From NCBI GenBank assembly GCA_945788625.1, contig CALZMQ010000015.1:1-64000 (forward strand): a stretch of DNA of 64,000 bases, written 5' to 3'. The notes beneath the pieces are model-generated. The model worked only from the letters and a program-made list of their open reading frames with translations. It was not told where the DNA came from and did no database searches. The position numbers and the translations under genes are program-made. This DNA is from an uncultured Woeseiaceae bacterium. Lineage in GTDB: Bacteria > Pseudomonadota > Gammaproteobacteria > Steroidobacterales > Woeseiaceae. Each line of letters opens with the position of its first letter. The stretch's first letter is position 1. Shown piece after piece: positions 39,092 through 47,396 of the stretch.

Positions 39092-40453
39092 ATGAACGTG
39101 TATTCCAACATACTCGACATGGTCGGGAAGACGCCCATGCTCGAGGTGACGCATATCGACACGGGCCCGTGCCGGCTGTTCCTGAAACTCGAACTCATGA
39201 ATCCCGGTGGCTCGATCAAAGATCGTATCGGAATCTCTATGATCGAGCAGGCGGAGCGGCGCGGAGACATCAAGCCGGGTGACACGATCGTCGAGGCGAC
39301 AGCCGGCAATACCGGCATCGGCCTCGCGCTGGTGGCCGCGCAGAAAGGCTATCACCTGGTGCTCGTGCTGCCCGACAAGATGAGCCAGGAGAAGATCTTC
39401 AACCTGCGCGCGATGGGCGCAGACGTCGTCCTGACACGTTCGGACGTCGGCCGCGGGCACCCGGAGTACTACCAGGACCTCGGCAAGCGCATCGCCGAAG
39501 AGCGGGGCGCTTACTTCATCAATCAATTCGGAAATCCGGACAATCCGCTTGCGCACGAGCAGACCACGGCGCCCGAGATCGTCGAACAGATGGACGGCAA
39601 GCTCGACGCTATTGTGCTCGGCGTCGGCTCCAGCGGCACGGTCAGCGGCATCGGCAAATACCTCGAAGAAAACGCGCCTGGCGTGGATCTCATCCTCGCC
39701 GATCCTGTGGGCTCGGTGCTCACCGATTACATCAACAAGGGTGAGCTGGGCGAAAGCGGCAGCTGGCTCGTCGAGGGCATCGGCGAGGATTTCATTCCGT
39801 CGATAGCGAATTTCGACAAGGTTGCGAAAGCGTATGCGATCAGCGACGCCGAGTCGTTCGCCGCGGCGCGCGACCTGCTCAGGCAAGAGGGCGTTTTGGC
39901 CGGGTCGTCGTCGGGGACCCTGCTTGCCGCGGCGCTCAAGTATTGTCGTGAACAAACGGAGGCGAAGACGGTAGTGACGTTCGCCTGCGATACCGGCAAC
40001 AAGTACCTGTCGAAGCTGTTCAATGATTTCTGGATGGAAGACCAGGGATTCATCCGGCGCGAGCAGTTCGGCGACCTTCGCGACCTCGTCGGCCGGCCGC
40101 ACGGCGAGCGGGCGACCATTACGGTCGGGCCGACGGACGTGCTGACGACCGCGCACAACCGGCTTCGCAACGCGGGGTTCTCGCAATTGCCGGTCATGGA
40201 CGAGGATGATCTAGTCGGTGTCGTGACCGAGGACGCCATTATGCAGTTCGTGTATGGCAAGCCGGAACTGATGAACGCACCGGTGCGGGATGCGATGGAG
40301 TCGGCATTCATCAAGCTCGAGCGGACCGAAAGCCTGAACAACCTCGTCGCGATGCTTCGGGTGCAGCCCTACGCGGCCATCATGGACGACGGTGACTTTC
40401 TCGGCCTCATCACGCGCTCCGACGTGCTTAATTACATGCGACGGCAGATGTGA
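39092..40453 (+). CDS. cbs: Cystathionine beta-synthase with C-terminal CBS pair
   Basis: 453 residues. PLP enzyme condensing serine and homocysteine to cystathionine (first step of reverse transsulfuration). Catalytic domain 1 to about 320: NPGGSIKDRIG with the PLP Lys, EATAGNTGIGLAL, GVGSSGTVSGIG, LAGSSSGTLLAA. Two CBS modules follow (about 335-453): RATITVGPTDVLTTAHNRLRNAGFSQLPVMD and IKLERTESLNNLV ... GDFLGLITRSDVL, which in the family sense adenosyl compounds such as SAM. No N-terminal heme domain. The adjacent gamma-lyase gene 10 bp downstream completes the pathway. Confidence 0.95.
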   Translation: MNVYSNILDMVGKTPMLEVTHIDTGPCRLFLKLELMNPGGSIKDRIGISMIEQAERRGDIKPGDTIVEATAGNTGIGLALVAAQKGYHLVLVLPDKMSQEKIFNLRAMGADVVLTRSDVGRGHPEYYQDLGKRIAEERGAYFINQFGNPDNPLAHEQTTAPEIVEQMDGKLDAIVLGVGSSGTVSGIGKYLEENAPGVDLILADPVGSVLTDYINKGELGESGSWLVEGIGEDFIPSIANFDKVAKAYAISDAESFAAARDLLRQEGVLAGSSSGTLLAAALKYCREQTEAKTVVTFACDTGNKYLSKLFNDFWMEDQGFIRREQFGDLRDLVGRPHGERATITVGPTDVLTTAHNRLRNAGFSQLPVMDEDDLVGVVTEDAIMQFVYGKPELMNAPVRDAMESAFIKLERTESLNNLVAMLRVQPYAAIMDDGDFLGLITRSDVLNYMRRQM

Positions 40454-40463
40454 ACCTGTACAA

Positions 40464-41627
40464 ATGACGAATTCCGACAAAAAAAAGCAATTCGGGACAC
40501 GCACCATTCACGCGGGACAGTCCCCCGATCCGAGCACTGGCGCGATCATGCCGCCGATCTATGCGACCTCCACCTACGTTCAGTCGAGTCCTGGTGTCCA
40601 CCAGGGTTACGAATACTCGCGCACGCAAAACCCGACCCGGCAGGCTTATGAGCGCTGCATCGCGGACCTCGAATCAGGATCGCACGGGTTCGCTTTTGCG
40701 TCCGGCATGGCTGCGACCGGAACGATACTCGAGCTCGTCGACAGCGGAAGTCACATCATCGCGATGGACGATCTCTACGGCGGTACGCGGCGACTGTTCG
40801 ACGGCGTACGCAAACGCAGCGCCGGCCTGGATTTCAGTTTCGTCGACCTGAGCGACCTCGCTGCCGCCGAGGCTGCGTTTCGTGACCACACGCGCATGCT
40901 CTGGATCGAGACGCCGACCAACCCGTTACTGAAGATCGTCGATATCGAAGCCGTGGTTAAGCTCGCGCGGCAGCGCGGAGTCATCGTTGTCGTTGACAAC
41001 ACATTTGCCACACCCTGCCTGCAACGCCCACTCGAACTCGGCTGCGACATCGTCATGCACTCCGCGACGAAATTCATCAACGGCCATTCGGACATGGTGG
41101 GGGGCATTGCCGTAACGAGCGATGAACAGATCGCGGAGCAACTTGCCTACCTGCAGAACTCGATTGGTTCGGTGTCGGGTCCATTCGATAGCTTTCTCGC
41201 GCTACGCGGCGTCAAGACGCTCGATATCCGCATGCAACGTCATTGTGAAAGCGCGATGCACATCGCCGAATGGCTGCAACAGGACGACCGCGTTGCCAGC
41301 GTCGTGTACCCGGGGCTCGAATCGCATCCGCAGCACGAGCTTGCCGCCCGACAAATGGACGGCTTCGGTGGCATCGTCACTTTCTTTATAGAAGGTAAGC
41401 TCGATCACGCGCGCCGATTCCTCGAGCGTTGCGAGGTCTTCTCGCTGGCCGAAAGCCTCGGCGGTGTCGAAAGCCTCGTCGACCATCCCGCAATCATGAC
41501 GCACGCGAGCGTGCCGCCCAAGGAACGCGCAGCGCTCGGGATCAGCGACCAGTTGATTCGATTGTCAGTCGGCATAGAGGCCGTCGAGGACCTGGTTGAC
41601 GATCTCGACAAGGCGCTTGGCAGATAG
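40464..41627 (+). CDS. Cystathionine gamma-lyase-family PLP enzyme
   Basis: 387 residues from ATG 40464. Cys/Met metabolism PLP family: SPDPSTGAIMPPIYATSTYVQ, YEYSRTQNPTRQAYERCIADLE, FASGMAATG, WIETPTNPLLKIVDIEAV, VVDNTF, HSATKFINGHSDMVGG with the PLP Lys, and SLGGVESLVDHPAIMTHASVP. The family includes metB (cystathionine gamma-synthase), cystathionine gamma-lyase and methionine gamma-lyase, which cannot be told apart reliably by eye; pairing with cbs favours gamma-lyase (cystathionine to cysteine). Confidence 0.93.
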   Translation: MTNSDKKKQFGTRTIHAGQSPDPSTGAIMPPIYATSTYVQSSPGVHQGYEYSRTQNPTRQAYERCIADLESGSHGFAFASGMAATGTILELVDSGSHIIAMDDLYGGTRRLFDGVRKRSAGLDFSFVDLSDLAAAEAAFRDHTRMLWIETPTNPLLKIVDIEAVVKLARQRGVIVVVDNTFATPCLQRPLELGCDIVMHSATKFINGHSDMVGGIAVTSDEQIAEQLAYLQNSIGSVSGPFDSFLALRGVKTLDIRMQRHCESAMHIAEWLQQDDRVASVVYPGLESHPQHELAARQMDGFGGIVTFFIEGKLDHARRFLERCEVFSLAESLGGVESLVDHPAIMTHASVPPKERAALGISDQLIRLSVGIEAVEDLVDDLDKALGR

Positions 41628-41847
41628 GTGCGATAGCCGGGATGCAATATCCCAGACTATGCAGGTGGGGTGGGGCCCTGAATTTCTGCTACACGAAAAA
41701 CCGGCCCTTCAGTCAGTCAGGACAGTATCAGGGCGAAGGTCTCAAAACGGCCAATGGCCCTCTCTCGAAGCTCCGGGAAATATCGCATTTGCTTTTTCAC
41801 GACTCAATCCTCTCAGTGAGCTGAGCGTCTGGCATAGCCGGTGCAGT

Positions 41848-42726
41848 TCAGACCCAGTGAAAGTCAGAATTTATTACTTGCGCAATTGACTGGGAGTCCC
41901 AGTATTGCTTCCATGCCAAATTGTCTGAATGCTGTGGCATATCGGATTGGAACTTCCACATTGTTCCTCTTTCGCACGTCCGCAAGCTCATGATCGAATG
42001 ACACCACCCCCAAATCACTATCTTGTTGTCATGCAATAAACCCAGGGTTTTTGTCTTCAATGCCAAGGGCGTCGCTGTGTCTATTTTGAGTAACGGTGGC
42101 ATGTCTTCGTTGTAAACTCTTCCCCCATAGGCTACTCCCTTGAGGTGGTCTACGTTTTTGTAGGAATAGACTTCCTCCACAGACACACCGCTTACACCGA
42201 GTTTGTTTGCTAATTCTTGATCGTCCTTTATGTGCTTGCGCGAAATTATCCCGTATTTCAGTGCTGGTTTGCCATGTATATCCACGCCTACCCGTGTCCA
42301 GTATCCGTTTTTGTCCACCTCCAGCCCCGATTGTGTTCCATGGATTCCAGAAAGCACAACTATCTGTCGAGAGTCACTCTTTCGTAGTTCCTTTACCATA
42401 GTGCCCCAGGAATCCTCCCCCATATACGGGACCGACACGAACAAATCACCCACACGCACCATAGGTGGCGCGTAGCTTGTTTGGTGCGTCTTTTCCTTAG
42501 TCATCACCACCTCGCCGTCAACATTCTTTGGCAGGATAGCCTCTGTTGAAAGCGCCTTGATCTTCCTTCCCGTTCCCGATATTTCTTCCCCCACATCATG
42601 AAAACATTTCAATTTGCAATTCGTTGTCTTTCCGTCAACCCAACCACAATTCATCATGTGCCATTCATCTGAATCAAGGTTATGAATCGGACAGGTATCA
42701 CATTTGAACTTTTCCATTTGGCCCAC
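41848..42726 (-). CDS. Unrecognised Cys-rich protein, accessory island
   Basis: 292 residues from a GTG at 42726, chosen because GGAGGT lies 5 bp before it; an ATG three codons later is too far from that site. N-terminus has a metal-ligand-like cluster: Cys9, Cys12, Cys27, Cys37, Cys41 with His15 and His23, resembling a small zinc ribbon. The rest is soluble and I recognise no family; IVVLSGIHGTQSG and IVIWGWCHSI are its most motif-like strands. DNA is markedly AT-richer than neighbours: one 60-base line counted by hand gave about 42% GC against about 63% in the upstream enzyme gene. Isolated on the minus strand; the nearest genes point other ways. Likely acquired. Confidence 0.7.
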   Translation of the reverse strand: MGQMEKFKCDTCPIHNLDSDEWHMMNCGWVDGKTTNCKLKCFHDVGEEISGTGRKIKALSTEAILPKNVDGEVVMTKEKTHQTSYAPPMVRVGDLFVSVPYMGEDSWGTMVKELRKSDSRQIVVLSGIHGTQSGLEVDKNGYWTRVGVDIHGKPALKYGIISRKHIKDDQELANKLGVSGVSVEEVYSYKNVDHLKGVAYGGRVYNEDMPPLLKIDTATPLALKTKTLGLLHDNKIVIWGWCHSIMSLRTCERGTMWKFQSDMPQHSDNLAWKQYWDSQSIAQVINSDFHWV

Positions 42727-43079
42727 AGTGCACCTCCAATTTCTTGTCAGGAAAAGGAAGCCACCAGACAAAATATCCGGTTCGGGTCACTTCCTGCCTG
42801 TTGTCACCCAACCACTTGAATGGTCGCTTTGGGTCGGAAGCAGACGTCAATTCTTGACTTGGTCAGCAGGGTTGGATCGTTTGCTCTTAAGCCTTATCTT
42901 ACGGCCAGACATCACGTAGCCGTCAATTCTGGGATGTACTTAGCGATGTCCGATTCGGGTCAGCAGCAGCCTTATCCAATACGCTCGATACGAGCAGTCA
43001 CGCCGCTGACTTTAGACGCATAGCGGCGGTTTCCGAGTAGGAAGTTACAGGGGCGCGGCAGTTGCCGTTAGTGGGAGGT

Positions 43080-43091
43080 GTTCGCGCGAAC
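43080..43091. repeat. 12-bp palindrome
   Basis: GTTCGCGCGAAC, fully self-complementary, 12 bp before the 20-bp palindrome at 43103-43122 and 150 bp upstream of the XRE regulator. Purpose unknown; too GC-rich for a typical promoter element. Confidence 0.5.
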
Positions 43092-43102
43092 TCCTCACAC
43101 GA

Positions 43103-43122
43103 AATCCCCCCGCGGGGGGATT
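43103..43122. repeat. 20-bp perfect palindrome
   Basis: AATCCCCCCGCGGGGGGATT is perfectly self-complementary with no loop. It could be an operator, or the hairpin of a terminator for the minus-strand side, but no T-run follows. Nothing else in the window resembles it. Confidence 0.6.
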
Positions 43123-43207
43123 CGACAGGTCTGCTGCTGTGGGGCATCCGTCACGATGGAGCGCGACGCACAGTGAATATTCCCGTGCTTTCCCAATAAT
43201 TCTCATA

Positions 43208-43235
43208 TATTCATCTGTTTATGCATGCATGAATA
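43208..43235. promoter_or_regulatory. Candidate operator of the XRE regulator gene
   Basis: Inverted repeat TATTCAT (43208-43214) and ATGAATA (43229-43235) with a 14-bp spacer that includes an ATGCATGCAT palindrome. Placed just upstream of the XRE gene, whose product could bind it. No convincing -35/-10 pair was identified around it. Confidence 0.45.
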
Positions 43236-43274
43236 CCCAAGACTATGGCCATCGTCCGATCATGGGAGAGGCAA

Positions 43275-43985
43275 GTGAAATTTGGTGAAAAGATACGGCA
43301 ACTGAGGCAGTACAAGGATCTCACGCAACCGGAACTGGCCGAGGCCATGGGCATCGAGCAGTCGTACCTGTCCAAACTGGAGAACGACAAGTCGTTGCCG
43401 TCGAACGATGTCCTGAATCGTATCCTCGACGTTTTTGAACTCGGTGTCGGCGATTTGATCGATGACCTCGATCAGGGCGCGAGAAACCAATTGCGCCAGT
43501 TACCGGACGTTGCAGCCTACGTCAATCGCCAGAGACAGCTGCTGATCGGCAACCGGCAACGTTGGCTCCTGACGTCTTCGCTGATGCTGTCGTTGGGTAT
43601 CGCGCTCATCTACGCCGGCTTTGTCCATATGTTCTTCGCGGACAACGTCTATCAATACCAATCGCACGGCGTCGTCCTCGAAGGCGAGCCCAAGGAGATT
43701 TTTCGGCACCCTCAGGCGTTCGTGCCCGAGGCCGCCGAGCGCGATGAACGATTGGAATTTTTCGATTCAATCAAAGCCAGGACCGACGAGGCGTTCATGC
43801 TGGAAAGGGAGTTTCATGGCCATGTCTTCAACGTGAACGTCGAAGGTGGGTCAAGAACCTATTACCTCGAATCGGAAGTTGAAGTGGATCCGTGGCAAAA
43901 CAAGCTCGTCGTGTTTATTGGTGTCCTGATGTCGGCGCTTGGCCTTATCGGCATTGTGCTGGAAAGAAAGCTGTCTGCATTCTAG
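43275..43985 (+). CDS. Membrane-anchored XRE-family regulator
   Basis: 236 residues from GTG 43275, preferred because GGGAGAGG lies 4 bp before it; the ATG at 43245 has no ribosome site. Residues about 1-65 are an HTH_3 domain (FGEKIRQLRQYKDLTQPELAEAMGIEQSYLSKLENDKSLPSNDVLNRIL). After a linker comes a first membrane segment (LLTSSLMLSLGIALIYAGFVHMFF), a roughly 85-residue extracytoplasmic region (YQYQSHGVVLEGEPKEIF ... TYYLESEVEVDP), then a second segment (LVVFIGVLMSALGLIGIVL). The design implies signal passage from periplasm to DNA-binding domain; ligand and targets unknown. Convergent and abutting the acyltransferase gene. Confidence 0.85.
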   Translation: MKFGEKIRQLRQYKDLTQPELAEAMGIEQSYLSKLENDKSLPSNDVLNRILDVFELGVGDLIDDLDQGARNQLRQLPDVAAYVNRQRQLLIGNRQRWLLTSSLMLSLGIALIYAGFVHMFFADNVYQYQSHGVVLEGEPKEIFRHPQAFVPEAAERDERLEFFDSIKARTDEAFMLEREFHGHVFNVNVEGGSRTYYLESEVEVDPWQNKLVVFIGVLMSALGLIGIVLERKLSAF

Positions 43986-45278
43986 TCATTCCTTATCCTG
44001 CTTTGGCCAGTGGAAATTTCCCAGTCGATGCCGGATCCAGCGCTGCGCGGGCACCTCTACGTAACGGGTCAGGATTTTCCCGGCCAGCACTGAAAAAACG
44101 GTCGCCAGTATGATGATTGCGACAATCTCGAGTGTGTATATCGGCTCGATTTCCTCCACCGAGTAGGCCCGAAACCCAATGACCGCCGCCGGAATCAACA
44201 TGACAGGGTGAAAAAGGTATATGGAATAGATATTGCGGGAAATTGTGCTCCAGACCTTACGGCTCATTATCCATACGACGGGAATCAGCAATCGAATCTG
44301 TCCGAAAAACAAACACAGAACGAACCCGCAAACACCCAACGCGAAGACGAATCGCTGCAACGTCCAGAACCAGAGCCAGAATCTCTCGCCCGTAATTGCG
44401 AAGAGCACGCTGTGCTGATCATGCAATGGAAGAAAACCGCTGATGATGATCAGCGTCAGCGAGACGAGAATCACGCTGCTCGTTATCCAGCTGCGCTCGA
44501 ATACGCGCCACAGCAATCGATCCTTGCAGGAAACCAGGTATGCCAGCATAAAGCCCAGCAAAAAGGGTGTCGCTCGATAGCCGAGGAGATAATACAGTTG
44601 AGCCTGCGTATCAGGCGGGTCGGCCCCGAATACGAAATCGTACAACTGCACGGTGTAACTTGGCGCGTCCAGCAACAGTGCGACGTAACGAGCGCCGAGA
44701 CAAAGCGCAATCGACGCGGCGGCGAGGACGAGAGCGTGCCCGCTGCGCACAAATAGCAGAACAATGAACGGCAGCAGCAGGTATGCCTGAACAAGCACTT
44801 CCAGGGACCAGCCCACGGGAATTATCGTCTCGACGCCGAACAGTTTACTGACGAACAGCAGGTTCAATACGAGGTCGAGTAAGCTGAAATCGTTGACGAG
44901 CGCGTAAAATACCAGTGCGATCAGGTATAGCGGAACAATCCTGGACAATCGGCGCACGTAATAATTGCCGATATCGATGCGTCCGTACGACTTGAGCTCG
45001 CGAAGCAGCAGGTATGACAGCAGAAAGCCTGAAAAGAGGAACACGAGTTCCGACCCCAGCGCCTGCCACATGATGTTGAACAGGTGCGGAAGCGTATCGA
45101 TGTAGCGATGCACGGCATCGGCTTCCATTATTGTTGTCAGGCCGAAAACCACGTGAAAGCAAATGACCAGGATAATGCCGATCGACCGCATACTGTCGAC
45201 GACACGCCGGTTTGCTTCGACCTCCAAGAGTGATGGTCTTTCCAGAGCGTCAGGCTCCGCGTTTAGAGTTTGGACCAT
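43986..45278 (-). CDS. Acyltransferase 3 family membrane protein
   Basis: 430 residues, polytopic (about ten hydrophobic segments). Matches the OafA/YrhL family that acetylates surface polysaccharides or peptidoglycan. Seen: the N-terminal VVDSMRSIGIILVICFHVVFGL with the conserved His, the RRLSRIVPLYLIAL (family RRxxRixPxy) and PVGWSLEVLVQAYLLLPF (xGxxWsl type) motifs, and SRNIYSIYLFHPVMLI near the C-terminus. Sugar target unknown. Isolated between the XRE gene and the amidotransferase gene, on the minus strand. Confidence 0.88.
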   Translation of the reverse strand: MVQTLNAEPDALERPSLLEVEANRRVVDSMRSIGIILVICFHVVFGLTTIMEADAVHRYIDTLPHLFNIMWQALGSELVFLFSGFLLSYLLLRELKSYGRIDIGNYYVRRLSRIVPLYLIALVFYALVNDFSLLDLVLNLLFVSKLFGVETIIPVGWSLEVLVQAYLLLPFIVLLFVRSGHALVLAAASIALCLGARYVALLLDAPSYTVQLYDFVFGADPPDTQAQLYYLLGYRATPFLLGFMLAYLVSCKDRLLWRVFERSWITSSVILVSLTLIIISGFLPLHDQHSVLFAITGERFWLWFWTLQRFVFALGVCGFVLCLFFGQIRLLIPVVWIMSRKVWSTISRNIYSIYLFHPVMLIPAAVIGFRAYSVEEIEPIYTLEIVAIIILATVFSVLAGKILTRYVEVPAQRWIRHRLGNFHWPKQDKE

Positions 45279-45335
45279 TATTACACGAACGTGAGTGACT
45301 GTTTGTGAGTGGTCCTGCTGTCCGTTGGCAGACTC

Positions 45336-45902
45336 TCAGGCAACAGCCGGCATGCGTTCCCAGACGATCCCTTGAGTCAAGGCAATGACCTCGCCCTCGC
45401 TGATCGGCTCCCACGGTTCTTCGGTCAACGGGACGCTGGCGACGAGCGCGAGCTCCTGCGGCAACGGCGCCAGCATGACACCGGACTGGGTCAGATCGAC
45501 GGCTTGCTGACTGGATGACCGTTCCAGCAGGTACAGCCCCAGTGGCCCGACGTCGCCGCTATCCTGCTTTCTGCGATGCGCATGAATGAAAAGGGCGTCG
45601 CCGTCGCCGTACACGAAATTGAAGGCGCCGAGCGGTCGCAGCGCCGGTTCCCCTTGAGTTGCCAGGCGTATGTGCGAGAGCACCAGCTTGCTCGGCGGCC
45701 CGTTCCTCTCCATGAACTTCACCAGGCCGCTTTCCGACGCAGGGCTGGACTCGCGGAGCAGGAACACATCGTGACCCTCGAAGTACGCAACGCCCCAACC
45801 GTCCTTGTGAGGCCCATCGTGGCCACCGCGCCGGGCTAGCGTTTCCAGCGAAAAACCGACGGACGTCGGATAGCGGCTCGACATCGCAAACAATTCGCAC
45901 AT
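45336..45902 (-). CDS. Shortened class II glutamine amidotransferase (YafJ-like), probably inactive
   Basis: 188 residues; relatives are about 255-280. The N-terminal nucleophile is intact (M-C2-ELFAMSS, then RRGGHDGPHKDGWGVAYFEG) and the segment LVLSHIRLATQGEPAL is normal, but it is followed at once by RPLGAFNFVYGDGDALFIHAH, which in relatives comes some 80-90 residues later. The removed part contains the FxRELxGRxWxFAHNG block, whose Asn-Gly forms the oxyanion hole. The deletion is in frame and both sides remain well conserved, so the gene could be recently damaged or adapted to another role. Not a frameshift: no continuation was found in other frames. Confidence 0.8.
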   Translation of the reverse strand: MCELFAMSSRYPTSVGFSLETLARRGGHDGPHKDGWGVAYFEGHDVFLLRESSPASESGLVKFMERNGPPSKLVLSHIRLATQGEPALRPLGAFNFVYGDGDALFIHAHRRKQDSGDVGPLGLYLLERSSSQQAVDLTQSGVMLAPLPQELALVASVPLTEEPWEPISEGEVIALTQGIVWERMPAVA

Positions 45903-45943
45903 GCCACGAATCTCAGATGGTGTAAATCGTCATTGCAGCAGGT

Positions 45944-47200
45944 CTATTGCCTCGGCATGGCACCCCTGGTCTCGACGTATTTGTAATCGGCAGTATTGAG
46001 CATCGCGCACGATGCCTGAACCCGGGGCGACACGAGTTGCAAAGTCATCGGCTTGTCTCCAACCAATAGCATCGCATTCGGCTCATTGTTTTCCTGCAGG
46101 TACGTATTCGGTTTTGTTTGAAGTCCGAACTTGAACCATGCCTGGTGCGCGATTTCATTCAAGATCCGGTTCCCTTTCTCGTTGGCAATCTGATTCGTGA
46201 GGCCATGAGCCGGCCGACCTAATTTCTTCCATTTTTGCAACAGGCCAATAAGCTCCATCTCGAGTCCTGCTTCTGCGAGTCCGTCTCCCGACCGATCAGT
46301 GGCGGAATAGTCGGTTTTGTAAAGTTGCTTGCCGTATTCGAATATCGCCAGTCGCTTGCCGGATCTGCGCGTCGCATTGATCGCGAGCAGCTTGTTTTGC
46401 GACCGCCACTTTTTCCCGTCGTCTTCAGCCTTGGATGCCTGCCACTTGAAGTTGCCGCACAGCTCCATGTTCAGCACCGCAGGATTGTCATACGCGAGAC
46501 CACTGCCGTTGTCGAAGACCACGCCCCAGATACCTCTTTCCATTGCCCATTCCGAACCCAGTGTAGTAAACATGTCGAAAGGACTGTGTCGCCAAACGTC
46601 TTTATGGAAAGCGACTTCGAAACCGTTGGTGACCAGTCTCATTACAATGTGCCATTGCAAACGGTGGGAGTATTCCCCGTGCCTCGCGCCAGCGCCGGCA
46701 TCTTTGGGCATGTAACCCAAGGCAATTGACTGCACGTAATTCTCGCTGGTCAGGCTGCCGGTATAGACCCTGTGAGTCGTCGGAAACCAGCACAGTCCCT
46801 CGTAATACTCGAGGACGCGGGAAAGTCGCACATAATTTTGCTCCGTCTCTCGATTATTCGCCCGGCTAAATCGCGCATCGCCGTCGCCCGCATTGGCTCT
46901 TTCCTTGTAGCCACCGAGTATTTCAGAACCCAGAGCGGTCATTAGTTCGCGGCAACGCGTCTTATCGAGCATCAACGCGTAAAGCTTTATGTAATCTTCG
47001 ATGTAATCGGAATGTTCACCAGCAACTGGCTTTGTCAGCGGCTCCTCCGACCACGGCGCGGATTTGTTCGTCGAATTGAGGCGAGCCCGGACATAGTCGA
47101 TGTGTTTTGCGCAGAATCCGGCTCCCACACCCCATGTTTCGCACTCGGGACTCGCCGGTTGCTGACAAATCGAAGCTCCCCGTTTGAAAACGCAAGTCAT
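45944..47200 (-). CDS. Unrecognised 418-residue protein, accessory island
   Basis: ATG at 47200 chosen because GGGGG (47209-47213) lies 8 bp before it; an ATG at 47206 is possible but only 2 bp from that run. Begins MTCVFKRGASICQQP, with Cys3, Cys12, Cys20, Cys30 and His33, again a zinc-ribbon-like start. The body is soluble and rich in Trp, Tyr, Asn and Lys; recognisable phrases are ERGIWGVVFDNGSGLAYDNPAVLNMEL and HGLTNQIANEKGNRILNEIAHQAW. No family known to me. Base composition is mixed and lower in GC than the core genes around it. No signal peptide. Confidence 0.7.
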   Translation of the reverse strand: MTCVFKRGASICQQPASPECETWGVGAGFCAKHIDYVRARLNSTNKSAPWSEEPLTKPVAGEHSDYIEDYIKLYALMLDKTRCRELMTALGSEILGGYKERANAGDGDARFSRANNRETEQNYVRLSRVLEYYEGLCWFPTTHRVYTGSLTSENYVQSIALGYMPKDAGAGARHGEYSHRLQWHIVMRLVTNGFEVAFHKDVWRHSPFDMFTTLGSEWAMERGIWGVVFDNGSGLAYDNPAVLNMELCGNFKWQASKAEDDGKKWRSQNKLLAINATRRSGKRLAIFEYGKQLYKTDYSATDRSGDGLAEAGLEMELIGLLQKWKKLGRPAHGLTNQIANEKGNRILNEIAHQAWFKFGLQTKPNTYLQENNEPNAMLLVGDKPMTLQLVSPRVQASCAMLNTADYKYVETRGAMPRQ

Positions 47201-47396
47201 ACTCATCGCCCCCTTTGCGGCAAGACCTGGATCTTGCGCTTATTTGGTAACGTCGGCCCAATGAAACCCTGAGCTTAGCGCAGTCTTTGCCGGAAACGAA
47301 AGCAGCCTCGACTATCAAATAGAAATCAACACGTTGCGGTTGAACGCAGCCTGCAATGCTACCGCTGGTAGATCCTGTAGATCGTCCTCGGCATGG

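Larger units (their letters stand above)
42727..43274. other. Non-coding stretch with palindromes upstream of the XRE gene
   Basis: 548 bp with no gene I can support. A possible degenerate repeat is present: the short plus-strand frame at 42820-43023 reads like spurious reading frames that recur in repetitive intergenic DNA, and the GTC-GGGTC-AGCAG pattern occurs twice. Two perfect palindromes lie at 43080-43091 and 43103-43122, and a candidate operator at 43208-43235. Confidence 0.5.

Noticed and set aside
39008..40186. N-terminal extension of the prmC frame, giving 671 residues
   Set aside because: The extra part is antisense to cbs and has no PrmC similarity; true start at 39007.
41848..42726. 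Caspase-like protease call
   Set aside because: The His and Cys strands are about 115 residues apart, too far for a normal p20 domain; kept only as speculation in the findings.
42820..43023. Small frame of 67 codons in the gap before the XRE gene
   Set aside because: Resembles spurious reading frames of repetitive intergenic DNA; no ribosome site, not called as a gene.
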